Shown: positions 50,601 to 61,432, numbered from the stretch's first letter. The stretch is DNA of 64,000 bases from Eurosta solidaginis (GCF_040869045.1 NC_090319.1:260850897-260914896), one strand, 5' to 3'. Numbers and translations: made by a program. Notes: generated by a model not told the origin, from the letters alone.

Positions 50601-51914
50601 CACATAGTGATCGATATTTTTAATAATTTAGGACTACCCTTCGAAGATTGCGTTGGAATTGGAACGGATGGATGTTCTGTAATGACATCAGAAGTTAAGG
50701 GAGCTGTGCAGGAACTTATTAAAACATGTACCAATGCTAATCATTGTCCGTGTTTCAACAATTATGTTAATAACTCGTTCACGAAAACGTCGAAAGTTCT
50801 TCAAACAAGGGATTGTATTACGTTGATGAAAAAAATTATCAGTTTTCCAAATCAGTCTCCAAAACGTACCATAGTTTTCAAAAAACATCTGCAGGAATCA
50901 TAAAGTGGACTATGTGAAACACGCTGGTCTGAAAAACATGATGGTATAATGCAGTTTGAAGAAAACATCACAAAAATTGTTGCTTCGTTTCAAGAAATTT
51001 CTACATGGCAAGATTCAATAAGTTCTGAAGCCCGTTCTATGTTGAAATCTATTTGCGAGACAGAGTTCGTGATTTCAATGATTTGTTTGAGCAATGTACT
51101 TTCTGTTACACGGCCACTAAGCTTACTTTCGCAAACACCGTCAATAGATTTGAATCAAGCTTCTGAAGCATTGAGTGACACTTTGCGAACATTAAAAAAC
51201 CATCGACTTGAAGCAGAAAGTCCTTTTTCGGGACTTCACAAAAAAATAGTCGCTTTAGCAGATGAGTTGAAGTTTGATATTGTCCTCCCACGAATTGCTA
51301 AAAAGCAAATATATCGAGCGAATTACACTTTATCAGACGCTGAAGAGTATTATCGAAAAGCAATTTATATACCTTTTCTTGATCATATCATTCTTGATTT
51401 ACAAGGTAGATTACCTGAAGATACATTACAAGTTTTTAATCTTAATTTGTTTGCAACTCCCATCGGGAATCATCAAAGATACTAAACAGCAAAAAAAAGA
51501 ATTTGTCTAAAGAGCTTGTCCAAGGTTTTGGTAAACGATACGCTTCTCTTATTTGAGGAAATAATTAATCTAGATGGAGAGTACGATGGTCAGATCGCTG
51601 GTCTGATAAGCAACAAAAAAAAATCAAGTCCACTATCAGCTGTAAAAGTTTTAAATGATTGAAATGAATATGCGTTTCCATCAATAAATGCTCTTATCAA
51701 AATTCTGGCCACGCTTCCAGCTAGCAATGCTTGTGCTGAAAGGAGTTTTTCGACACTTCGCCGGTTGAAAACGTGGTTACGTTCCACAATGTCGCAGAAC
51801 AGACACACTGGTCTTGCACTTTTAAATACCCATTTCGATATTGAGATTGATATTGATCATATAATTGAAAGATATGTAAAAAAAGGGAAGCATAGAATTA
51901 AATTTACTGTGTGA
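47671..51914 (+). pseudogene. hAT transposase (TTF zinc finger, DUF4371, dimerisation domain)
   Basis: Exon 1 starts at ATG 47671 (MTDNQQTKRPRAEELEN) and ends at a GTAAGT donor (47723). A second exon from 48152 has KRRAIKSIKEYF, and shifted frames to 48787 read HPWVPPKDYFFPF and SNVPLNALVKVP, the TTF-type zinc-finger region. After the inserted element, 50030-50460 has LCGRQNLALRGHRDDG of the DUF4371 domain and FDETADCS; 50595-51485 has GIGTDGCSVM; 51690-51914 has NACAERSFSTLRRLK, the hAT dimerisation motif. There are many stops and frameshifts. The family resembles ZMYM1-like hAT proteins. Confidence 0.85.
48791..50012. mobile_element. TWA-flanked element nested in the hAT transposon
   Basis: The ends CGCCCCGATTCT and its inverse (AGAATCGGGGCG) with TAA on each side (48788-48790, 50013-50015). 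Removing it brings together the transposase pieces ending INKYHSN and starting FINTYENPGREI. 1.22 kb; the frame 49749-50015 matches no known protein. PIF/Harbinger-like by TSD. Confidence 0.78.
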
Positions 51915-52397
51915 ATAAGAACTATGCAGAAGATAAAAATGATGTCAAAAAATTGAATGTACTATTGTTAATTTGAATAACTAAATGAAACCAAATATGT
52001 GTATGAAATTATTAAAAAATGTAAAAAAATACTAATAAATTTACCCCTAAAAAATACCGGTCTGCTATACGTTTCCCTTGTTGTTTTGTCTTGCATTTTC
52101 ACGTATAAAGTATCTTGATATGAACTTTGTTCAAAACACATCAGCTATTGGGAGAAACAATTACTGACTGAAATCGCCCCCCTCAAAAAACAGCCTGGAT
52201 CCGCCACTGATTAGGACTAATGGTTTAAAAAAGCAATGGGGTTGGTGGTATTTCAATTGAATAAAGTTATTATACTCAGTTGCCGAGGAGATTGTCGAAA
52301 GTATAATACTATTGGAAGGTGTAAAAAAAGTTTGACTCAAACACCAAAGTTGGGCATTCGAATAAATCTCCATTTATGAAGTGAAATTATGTATATA

Positions 52398-52752
52398 AAA
52401 TAAATGTAAGGCGCGATAACCTCCGAAGAGATCTAAGGCCGAGCTTCTCTTCCAATTTGCGTCGTGCTCCTCTTGATTTTTCCCTACAAATTGGCCGGAC
52501 GGGACCTACATGTTTTATGCCGACTCCGAACGGCATCTGCAAGGCAGATGAGTTTTCACTGAGAGCTTTTCATGGCAGAAATACAATCGGAGCGCTTGCC
52601 AGACACTGCCGAGGGACGACCCCGCTTAGAAAAATTTTCTTCTAATTGAAAAATCTTATTTCTAAAATTTTGATGTTGCTTTGCCCGGGAGTTGAACCCA
52701 GGGCATACGGTGTGATAGGCGGAGCACGCTACCATCACACCACGGTGGCCGC
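52398..52752 (-). repeat. tRNA-derived SINE, full length, with 15-bp TSD
   Basis: On the minus strand starts GCGGCCACCGTGGTGTGATG with a tRNA-like head (B-box-like GGGTTCAACTCCC) and ends in an A/T tail. GAAATTATGTATATA stands at 52383-52397 and 52753-52767. It sits one base upstream of the Gypsy LTR. Confidence 0.93.
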
Positions 52753-52768
52753 GAAATTATGTATATAT

Positions 52769-53427
52769 TGTTACGAATATTAGCAAAACTGAGGAGTGCT
52801 GCCATCTCCAGGCCGATGCTAAGCAGTGACGTGAATTCACATCAATAATTCAATCATTATGTATCTACATAAACGAATCAATAATTGCGTCTACACATAT
52901 GTACACATTCCGACGAGCAACATTTCCATACAAGGCAGCGAGAGATGAGATGTCACACACAGATGAATTTACTTATACGCTTATGTGTGTGCGGGAGACT
53001 GTAAACTACAAACTCGCATATGCACATCTGAGAAGCGCTAAAAAGTAGACAATTGTAAACAAGTAGAAACTATATGAGAACTATACACACACGAATATAG
53101 TTGGTAAGTTCTGGAAATGGAAGAGCCTAGAAGTATGCAGCGTAAACTATAAAAGCGGGGCAGGCGAGTAAGAAGTAATTTAGTTTGAGTTGAGCTATCA
53201 ATCTGTTTGATTAAGCACGCGATCTGGCGGCCAATAGTAGAGTTTCATTTGAGTTATCAATCAGTTTGGTTATTAAGTCAGCGAGTAGCAAAGTATAAGT
53301 GTTATTGTGAAGTTCTTTAATAAAGGACATTTTTCCATTATTCAATATTGGAGTTATTTATTCAACAGTTTAGTGATTCGAACTTAGCAAAAGGGCAAAT
53401 AAGAGGATTTGCAGTAAATTCGTTACA
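52769..53427 (+). repeat. Gypsy-type 5' LTR
   Basis: 659 bp from TGTTACGAATATTAGC to AAATTCGTTACA, so the ends carry a short inverted repeat TGTTACGAAT/ATTCGTTACA. The same family forms the solo LTRs at 16348 and 34870. A Gag ORF follows, so this is the 5' copy; no 3' partner lies in the window. Confidence 0.88.
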
Positions 53428-53429
53428 AT

Positions 53430-53441
53430 TGGTGTCAGAAG
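53430..53441 (+). other. Primer binding site, tRNA-Leu-like
   Basis: TGGTGTCAGAAG two bases after the LTR is complementary to the 3' end I remember for insect leucine tRNAs (CTTCTGACACCA). It primes minus-strand DNA synthesis. Confidence 0.7.
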
Positions 53442-53478
53442 AGGAATTGTTGAATAAATTCCAGAAAACAACAAGGAC

Positions 53479-55725
53479 ATGGCAAAGTTCAGTGATTTGA
53501 AGATCCAGCAACTAAAGAAGGAGTTGGAGAGCCGTGGATTGAATACAAGCGGCGTTAAACTGGAACTTCAGGCACGGCTACGAGAGGCAATGGAAGCAGA
53601 AGGAATTGATGTGGAAGAGTATGACTTTCATCTTTATGGCGAGGAAATAACAAAAATGGAAGAAACACCGCAGACAATGACGAACACAGACCTGAACATG
53701 ATATTGGCTGCAATATCGGCACAAATGTCGGAAATGTCATCACAAATATCCACCAACATGTCATCTCAACTGGAATCGCAAAAGACAGATATTACATCCA
53801 AGATGGAAACTCAGCTGGAATCGCAGGAGAACCGTATAACAGCGAAGATTGAAGCACAAGAAACACATATTTCAGAAATGTCGACACAAATTTCTTCACA
53901 ACTGGAATCGCAGGAGAACCGTATAACAGCGAAGATTGAAGCACAAGCAACACATATTTCAGAAATGTCGACACAAATTTCTTCACAACTGGAATCGCAG
54001 GAAACCCGTATAACATCAAAGATGGAAGAACAAGAGGAGCGCTTATCATTGCAGGTGGTACAAATGTCTTCACAGTTAGAAGCACAGGAAGCAAGGGTAA
54101 CATCAAAGCTGGAAGCGCAGGATGCAAAAATTGCTCAATTTCAGGCAGAAGTCGATGATTTGAAGGGTCGTATGGAGCAGTTACAATTAAATCGTCCAGC
54201 AGTTTCAGCGAGTAATCCAAAGGTAAAAACACCATCCTTTGACGGTTCTGTTCCTTTCCAGGTCTTTAAGCTACAGTTTGAGAAGACCGCAGCAGTGAAC
54301 AACTGGAATGCGGAAGATAAAGTTGCTGCACTGTTCGTGGCATTGAAAGGGCCTGCAGCGGAAATCTTACAGACGATTCCAGAGTATGAACGGAACAGTT
54401 ATGAAACATTGATGGCTGCTGTAGAACGACGATACGGAAGCGAACACAGAAAACAGATATTTCAAATAGAATTGCAAAACCGCTACCAAAAAGCTAACGA
54501 GACTTTGCAGGAGTTTACTTCAGATGTTGAAAGGTTGGCTCATCTCGCAAATGCGGACGCACCCGTGGAATACACTGAAAGGGTAAAAATCCAGAGTTTC
54601 ATAAATGGCATACGAGATGTGGAAACTAAGCGGGCTACATACGCAAACCCAAAGCCAACTTTCGCAGAAACGGCGTCACAAGCCCTGATTCAGGAAACAG
54701 CGTCGCTTCTGTGTAAGCCAGTTTTCAAAGCACGCCGTGTGGAAGTAGAAAGGCCAGAGTGGGTAGACGCAATTTTGGAAGCTCTGAAGGGATCACAACA
54801 GAAAAATGCAGGAGTTATGAAATGCTTCAAATGCGGGAAGTCCGGTCACATTGCACGTCATTGCGATCTTGGCCTTAATAGTTCCAACAATGTGGGTGGG
54901 CGTAAACGCAAAGCTGGAGGAGATGAGCAAGAGCGAGTAAGAGGCAGAGAGCTAGATCCAGCTATTGAATGCCCTGTGATATCTGTGTCGCAAATTGGTA
55001 GAAAATCGAGCAGTCTTACCGTCAGAGGGAATGTGGATGGCAACGAACGAATACTGACTGTAGATACGGGCGCATATCATTCCTTGATCCGATCTGACTT
55101 GGTCAACAGGAGAGTAAAACCGTTACCTGGAGCAAAGTTGCGTACGGTCACTGGCGAGTATAACCAAGTTCAGGGAGAAGTGATATGTGAAGTATTGATT
55201 GGGAAGGTCATGGTTTTACACAAATTTGTTGTGGCGGAGATTGTTGATGAAGTTATATTGGGAGTGGATTTCTTGGTTGACCATGACATCAAGATCGATA
55301 TGCAGAGAAGGGTGATGCATTATGAGAACCAAGATGTGCCACTTAACTTCAGTTTAGAAAAAGGGTTCAGCAGTAAGCGAGTGCTGGTGGAGGAGATTCG
55401 ACAGAGACCACGAAAGTCAAGGAAAGTAGATCGAGCAAAGGTTGATGGATCGAATGTGCCAAATAAAGCGAAATTAAAAGTACCTGCGAGGAAAAGACTG
55501 GAATATCTTGCGCTTAAACCATTGATAGGACTACTCTACGGGATATTTTGCATTAGGCTTGTTCCATTCATCTACACATTTGCTGTACTCCTAGCGTGTC
55601 AGGTCGAGGGCGGAGTCGAGGAATTTCTCAATGGCGAACTCTTGAATATTTTATATACTTTATTATGGATACGGTATACAAAAATAATTTCCAGTCAAAC
55701 TCAAACTTCATTACTACTAAAATAG
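53479..55725 (+). CDS. Gypsy Gag-protease with N-terminal SAP domain (truncated pol)
   Basis: 748 codons, no internal stop. Residues about 1-40 (KIQQLKKELESRGLNTSGVK) form a SAP DNA-binding motif. About 70-250 is a long coiled coil built of 29-residue repeats (SQLESQENRITAKIEAQ...). About 255-420 is the retrotransposon Gag core (FKLQFEKTAAVNNW). CFKCGKSGHIARHC is the CCHC knuckle, and LTVDTGAYHSLI is the protease active site with ILGVDFLVDHDI after it. No reverse transcriptase follows: after the protease the protein runs into a hydrophobic stretch (LLYGIFCIRLVPFIYTFAVL), so pol and the 3' LTR appear deleted. The open frame points to a recent event. Confidence 0.88.
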   Translation: MAKFSDLKIQQLKKELESRGLNTSGVKLELQARLREAMEAEGIDVEEYDFHLYGEEITKMEETPQTMTNTDLNMILAAISAQMSEMSSQISTNMSSQLESQKTDITSKMETQLESQENRITAKIEAQETHISEMSTQISSQLESQENRITAKIEAQATHISEMSTQISSQLESQETRITSKMEEQEERLSLQVVQMSSQLEAQEARVTSKLEAQDAKIAQFQAEVDDLKGRMEQLQLNRPAVSASNPKVKTPSFDGSVPFQVFKLQFEKTAAVNNWNAEDKVAALFVALKGPAAEILQTIPEYERNSYETLMAAVERRYGSEHRKQIFQIELQNRYQKANETLQEFTSDVERLAHLANADAPVEYTERVKIQSFINGIRDVETKRATYANPKPTFAETASQALIQETASLLCKPVFKARRVEVERPEWVDAILEALKGSQQKNAGVMKCFKCGKSGHIARHCDLGLNSSNNVGGRKRKAGGDEQERVRGRELDPAIECPVISVSQIGRKSSSLTVRGNVDGNERILTVDTGAYHSLIRSDLVNRRVKPLPGAKLRTVTGEYNQVQGEVICEVLIGKVMVLHKFVVAEIVDEVILGVDFLVDHDIKIDMQRRVMHYENQDVPLNFSLEKGFSSKRVLVEEIRQRPRKSRKVDRAKVDGSNVPNKAKLKVPARKRLEYLALKPLIGLLYGIFCIRLVPFIYTFAVLLACQVEGGVEEFLNGELLNILYTLLWIRYTKIISSQTQTSLLLK

Positions 55726-55729
55726 TAAA

Positions 55730-57060
55730 TGTGAAAATATGATACATTTTTGAAATGGAATAGTGGGAGTCACTTCTTATGGCATTTGGGATCATGAATA
55801 TGAAATTCATCGGCAAGAAAACTGATAAGAACATTTAAATAAGATCGAGCCGTTTTCAATTTCTCCGGACCAGTACTTTGACCGAAACAGGGACTGTATT
55901 TCCTTGAAAAAATAAAAGTATTTGGATGTCTTGGCCTTAGCTTAATTTTAAACTAATTTCCAGAAGTTTCTACCGACCGTTCTTGCTCTCTCTTTTCTAT
56001 ACCCCTTTTCCTACTTCCTTTATGCTTATGCCTCTCTCGGTTGCCGCCCTCCTTCTTTCGGACTTTAAAATATTACAAAGTGACCCCAACAGACGTTGAT
56101 AGCTGTGCTGCACGGCAGGAGAGACCAAGTAGCGGCATTTTAATGCACATTCTCCTGGAACTAATTATTTCCAATGTCCGTTGTGTATTTCACTTAAACT
56201 ATTTGGTAAGATCAACTTCCCCGCGCATGTCGGGAAGCACCAAACTGCCCAAATACGAGTACTGACTTTGAGGCTTTCAATGCTTTCCTCCGAAAAAGTC
56301 TTTCAATGCATTTTGTTTTTGTAATTCACTGAAGTAATAATCACAGTATGTATCGAAGGTTTGTAATGTCAAATCAAATGAAAAAAGTAGCAATCAGTTG
56401 GTTTCCCATCGCCACCATGGCTCATGGGCCTGATTTCGTTTGCGATAGTAGGTCTAATTACACTCACGATGGCGGCTACAATGCGATATCTGTCAAATAA
56501 TTTCTATACCGCGACAGAGCGGCCCTTCGAACGCTTAAGCTGAAATGCACAGCAAAATTTTATGTTATCGAACAAAGTGGCAAGGTCAAACTCAAGTCAA
56601 CTTTAACTGTAGCTTAAACTCACATTGAAAAACCATGCCTAAGTTATACATAAATATGCGCTGTTGTCTCATATTGGCACTGAACTGTAGCTTACTTTTC
56701 TTTCTACATATGCGAAATCGATTGTCACCGGTGAACAGTGATAGATGCTCAAATTTATTTTACATGTCGGTCGTTTAACTGTCAAATTTCTCCTTTCACT
56801 AATCATATCATTTAGGATTACATGCAACATATTTAGTACTATTTAAAAACTATTAAAAAAAATTTAAGTACAATTTAATCAATTGAACTATTGACCAATT
56901 TATTTAGAATTTTTTTTGGTAAATTTGCACCACACCAAATTTTTTATTTTATTTAGAAACCCGCTTTCATTGCCTCCATAATAAAATATTACTTTTGCGT
57001 CTGAATTGTGCCCATTCAATGGACGCACGATATTCACATTATAATTTGGTGGCGATTGTT
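55730..57060. other. No gene seen
   Basis: Frames at 56041-56265 and 55834-55628 (-) have no recognisable domain. Near 56320-56425, TGTCAAATCAAATGAAAAA and CCATCGCCACC words weakly match the hAT-like MITE at 28593-28785, perhaps an old copy. Confidence 0.5.
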
Positions 57061-57484
57061 GTTTATCACTAGGGCAACCCAAAATATGCAAAAAAAAAAA
57101 AAAAAAACTACTGATTTTAGGCGCTTTTAAAGTCTAAATTTATGCATAAAATATGCATTTAAGGTTCTTATATACCGTTAAATATGCTTATACGCCGCTG
57201 GGTGGCGCAAGGATCAAGATATTTAAAAAAATCGTATTTGTGGACCGATTTGGCTCATATTCCGAGCAAATATTACATACAGTCCGGTAGAAGTGACATC
57301 AAAATATTTTGGAGTTCGAGGAGGGACAATCAATCATACGTGGCGCAGAGTAGAGTAAGGTCTTTGGAAGGATTATGTATTGAGGACTTAGATTGTAACA
57401 AATTGACAGGAAAGAGTCCTTGTAATAGTGAGTCACTAAATGAACTAAATATAATGAGAAATAATAGGCAATTAAATAAAGACG

Positions 57485-57848
57485 AAACGATTTTATTGAA
57501 AACAATACTTACATTAAGTAATAATAATACTAAAAGCTAGAAAATAATTAGGTAGGTCCTAGGTACTAGTCATCACACTCCTCCTCAATATAGGGCGTTG
57601 ATCAGTCAATTAAATAAAATCGTTGGACGCATCAAATTTCTATTGATAGTCATATATAGGACCAACTGAACCTTAATAAAGTTATGCTACACCTCACATT
57701 TTTAGAAATTGAATTGTCTGATCAACGCTCTAGATTGATGAGAAGTGTGATGACTAATACCAAGGACCTACCTAATTATTTTCTAGCTTTTAGTATTATT
57801 ATTACTTAATGTAAGTATTGTTTTCAATAAAACCGTTTAACTAAAACA
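57485..57848. repeat. Large palindrome with arms of about 120 bp
   Basis: 57485-57606 is repeated in inverted form at 57717-57848 with only about eight differences (shared words include AAGCTAGAAAATAATTAGGT and CTTACATTAAGTAATAATAA), around a 110-base centre. It could fold into a long hairpin RNA. Confidence 0.85.
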
Positions 57849-58177
57849 TTTTTTTAAAATTATTTTATTCTAACTTGGCGTCCAAGACATAATAAAGTAG
57901 TGTCATATATGTATAAATAAAACATTAAAAAAATTTTTATTTTCTGAACGAAATAAAGACTCAAAAAAATTAAAAATATTATTTCTCCAAAAAAGCTTGC
58001 GCTTTACTATACATATCTCATTTTCTTGTAGATCTGTACATGATTGTATGGTTGGATTAAATTTTTGCTTTGAGGAAAATCAAGCATTTTTGTTTTATAA
58101 AAGATCCTTTAACTTAAAAAAATAAACACCACTCTCTGCTACCACTGACTCAACTTACTTATTTTGAACATGCTTAT

Positions 58178-58773
58178 TAGGGTGGTTACAAGGTATATGG
58201 AGAATTTTAATTTTTGTTCTATCTTTCGGGCACCCTCCTAAAATATGCTAATAGATCAGAAAATGATTATTGCCAAGTTTCAGGCCAATCCGATAATGTT
58301 AAAAGGTGCCTCATTGAGGTCAACGTTAGGAAAAACAGCGATTTTTCAGGAAACATTTTAGTGTTTCGTGAGTAAAAGTGAAACCATTTATGCCAGGAAC
58401 TCGACTCGTATACCATTGAATATTGTAATGTTCATAGACGTTTGCATAGAAATTAAAAATTAGGGATATCCACTATGACCTGATCTTATAAATACTAAAT
58501 ACTGCTAAAAATAACTGTTTTATAAAAATATTATTAAGATCAAAATCAATACAAATACGAGTCAAGTTCCTGGCATAAATGGTTTCACTTTTACTGACGA
58601 AACACAAAAATTTATTCTGAAAAATCGCTGTTTTTCCTAACTTTGACCTCAATGAGGCACGTGTTAACATTAACGGATTGGCCTGAAACTTTGTATATAT
58701 CATTTTCTAATCTATTTGCATATTTTATGGCGGTACCCCAGCGGAAAATTTCTAAAATTGTGTGGCCACCCTA
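58178..58773. mobile_element. Foldback hAT-like MITE with 8-bp TSD
   Basis: Starts TAGGGTGGTTAC and ends GTGGCCACCCTA; the arms of about 250 bp mirror each other through TTTATGCCAGGAACTCGACT and CAATGAGGCAC words. ATGCTTAT stands at 58170-58177 and 58774-58781. Confidence 0.88.
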
Positions 58774-58963
58774 ATGCTTATATTAGCTTCACTTGTGTGT
58801 TTGTAACTTTCTAGGCTAGGCGCGCAAAGATACCCATCTAGCGGCAATTGTTGAATAAGGCAGTTAAATAACTCGATACATGACGAGTTGTGCTTAATAG
58901 CGGAGACACGACATCTGTGCTGCGGCGTGTTTTTTTAATGTTTTTAAGCTATATTTATGTTGT

Positions 58964-59745
58964 TAGCCGTTTGTTTTTTTTTTTTTACGTTTGCGCGTAA
59001 AAGAACGCTTATCCTCGCTTTGGTAATGCTTAGGAGACCCATCTAGCAGCAGTGGTTAAATAAGTAGCTACAGAACAGGGTGTACCTAAAATCGGAGACA
59101 CAAACCTCTGATGGCCATAATGTATAACATATAGCTGAATCAGTTGCGATGAATAGTGGACACGCACCATTTTCAGAGGTGATACATAGAATTAGTGTAG
59201 AGGTGAAACATAGACACATATTTCAGTTACATCTGAGTATAATGCGTATTGAAATTTAGTAGTACTAATTTTATGCGCAGCAATTTCAGAGGTGTATTTA
59301 AAGTTTGCCGCTTAGCAGTCGATATAAAGTTTAAGCGTAAACGTCTGAAAAAAAAAATAAAAAATAAATGTGAGGCGCGATAACCTCCGAAGAGATCTAA
59401 GGCCGAGCTTCTCTTCCAATTTGCGTCGTGCTCCTCTTGATTTTCCCTACAAATTGGCCGGACGGGACCTACATGTTTTATGCCGACTCCGAACGGCATC
59501 TGCAAGGCAGATGAGTTTTCTCTGAGAGCTTTTCATGGCAGAAATACACTCGGAGCGCTTTCCAGTCACTGCCGGGGGCGACCCCGCTTAGAAAAATTTT
59601 CTTCTAATTGAAAAACCTTATTTCTAAAATTTTGATGTTGCTTTGCCCGGGAGTTGAACCCAGGGCATACGGTGTGATAGGCGGAGCAAGCTAACATCAC
59701 ACCACGGTGGCCGCCAAACGTCTATAGATGTAAAAAAAAAACACA
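58964..59745. mobile_element. MITE family T, copy C (inverted), with SINE insert
   Basis: Reverse orientation of copy A: TTTACGTTTGCGCGTAAAAG at the left, then AGGAGACCCATCTAGC, GTGTACCTAAAATCGG and TTTCAGTTACATCTGAGTAT, and a right end CTATAGATGTAAAAAAAAAA. The block just before it (58815-58930) repeats ACCCATCTAGCGGCA and may be an older, more decayed copy. Confidence 0.72.
59347..59715 (-). repeat. tRNA-derived SINE, full length, with 8-bp TSD
   Basis: Same SINE as at 25901 and 52398, minus strand, with head GGCGGCCACCGTGGTGTGAT. AAACGTCT stands at 59339-59346 and 59716-59723. It has entered the same MITE family as the copy at 25901, close to the same A/T-rich end. Confidence 0.9.
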
Positions 59746-60225
59746 GTTATTATATAGAACTTATCGCATCCGAACACATCTTTTGCTTACATTCCGTAAA
59801 AAAAATACAAAAACACTGATTAAAATGTGAGCATATATGTCTTAAGACAATAACAATGAATTCACGCCGAACAAAGTTTCATGCAATCGTCAGTTGTAAA
59901 TAATCAGCTTTTTATACGTATGCAATGAGAACTTCAATCAAAAAATGTTAAGTGATATTATTTAGTTTCCAACTCGACAAAAATATAACTTTGAGTTAAA
60001 AAATGTTGTAGTAGGTAGGAGCGGAGCAAAATACGCCGATTGGAATAAAGTATAAACACTGCGTCAGCTATGAAAAATGCCGTCAAAAGCGTGATCGCAC
60101 GCGGGGAAAATTATTTTATTTCTAATTTTTTTAATGTGTGATCTGTTTATTGGTTCATGGGTTTAATGGTTAAGAGTCATATAAAAAATATGTTTTTGCA
60201 TACTTTGGGTTGCCCTGTTTATCAC

Positions 60226-60595
60226 ACACCCGCCCAAATATTTAACCTTTGCTAAGCTTTCCAATGACATACGCCATATGCATGTACGAGTATCTGTGTG
60301 TTCCGTTTAATTTTTTTCTTTTATTATTTAGATCTGCAATTATATACTACCCACAAATTTATTTTTTTTAACCGTATACATAATTAAGAAATCAATCACA
60401 ATAAGCCACAAAATATGTACTATTTACTTAATTATATTTACCTACATACTTACATATAGAAAAAACTAAAAAAATGCGAATATTCAAAATATTATAATTT
60501 TAAATTATATTAAATTTTATTCTAAACAATAATAAACAATTCTTATAATATAAACATATACGTATAATTAATTAGCATTGAAATTCTACAGCTGT
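60226..60595. other. No gene seen; likely 3' untranslated part of the gene below
   Basis: Very AT-rich; on the minus strand it follows the stop codon of the 60596-61061 frame. Nothing else recognised. Confidence 0.45.
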
Positions 60596-61061
60596 TCATT
60601 GTTTATCTCCCTTATGATATACGCTTAACGCATAAAATTCTGGCAGCCGATACAATTTGATACGGTTTTCACTAAATTTGCCATTTGTCAACGCCTTAAC
60701 ATTGAATATATCTCTCATGGTGAGCTCATGCGGCGCGTCAATGGTTTCATCATACAAATCATTGGTGTTTTGTTTTTTTGGTCGATAGGCTTTACGCTTC
60801 AATAGTTTTACATAAATTATTTCACTGTCATCATTATCATTATCAACATCGCCCAGTTCACGTCCTTCGAGTGGCGAATCTTCTGCTAACGGATAAAGTA
60901 ATATTGGTTGAATGGATAAAATTTCGTTGGGATGTGGTGCGTAGTCCATTGCATCAATTATATTTAGGGTGTCGATAGAGGGCACTGGTAGGCTTGCAGC
61001 GATAAACAAATTTGCCAACAAATATATGATGACACTGGTAATTTGGTTAATGATAAGCTAC
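60596..61061 (-). CDS. Unrecognised, probably secreted small protein (5' end unresolved)
   Basis: The minus-strand frame runs from just after a CACGTAG acceptor-like word (61061) to TGA at 60596-60598, about 154 codons. It opens with a hydrophobic stretch (VIIYLLANLFIAASLPVPS) that looks like a signal peptide, then an acidic Asp/Asn run (DVDNDNDDSE), a basic RKAYRPKKQ segment and a C-terminal part with YRLPEFYALS. No ATG is in frame; an ATG just upstream (MNTILLLKTS, near 61137) is in another frame, so a short first exon or a frameshift is likely. Composition and lack of transposon motifs argue for a host gene. No known family recognised. Confidence 0.55.
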
Positions 61062-61432
61062 GTGGTTGTTGGATGGGAAGAAAATGTGAAAGAAACTAAT
61101 TAATAAAATGGATGTTTTTAAGAGTAGGATTGTGTTCATTTGTATACCCAGCTGTACTTGTACACAGGGTATTATAACTTTGATTGGATAAATTGGTATT
61201 TTAGTATAATGGAACTCTTATATATCTTTATTTATATCTTTATTATAAAATAAAAAGGGAAATTGTAGGGAAATCCCCAAAAATTTCCAAATTTTTTTTA
61301 CACCATTGGAACCATTTTGAGGACCTGATAAAGGGTAACAAGTCCTTGTTGTCATACTCCACGACTTGGCGTAGATTATCCAGAAATGGAGCTCCCAGGA
61401 AGGACTGTCTTGCCTTGGACTGTCTTGTCGCT
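61062..61432. other. No gene seen; upstream of the secreted protein
   Basis: Contains the candidate first exon noted above and an AT-rich stretch with TATACCC..GGGTATTATAAC words (61145-61175). No domain. Confidence 0.4.

Larger units (their letters stand above)
45769..52209 (+). mobile_element. Decayed hAT transposon, 6.4 kb, with TSD
   Basis: The left end CAGTAACGGGTTTGAG and right end CAGTGGCGGATCCAGG (inverted) share the CAGT..CGG terminal pattern. The flanks are ATTGGGAC (45761-45768) and ATTAGGAC (52210-52217), an 8-bp duplication with one later change. G-runs lie just inside both ends. The interior codes for a broken transposase. Other insertions inside include 48791-50012. Confidence 0.83.
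57071..60216. mobile_element. TIR element with about 9-bp TSD, filled with other repeats
   Basis: The left end AGGGCAACCCAAAATATGCA and the right end inverted AGGGCAACCCAAAGTATGCA match over about 24 bases. GTTTATCAC stands at 57061-57069 and 60217-60225, with one extra T on the left. A 9-10 bp duplication would fit MULE-like elements, but no transposase is seen. The frame 57184-57540 is unrecognised. The interior holds the palindrome, MITE and SINE listed below. Confidence 0.7.
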
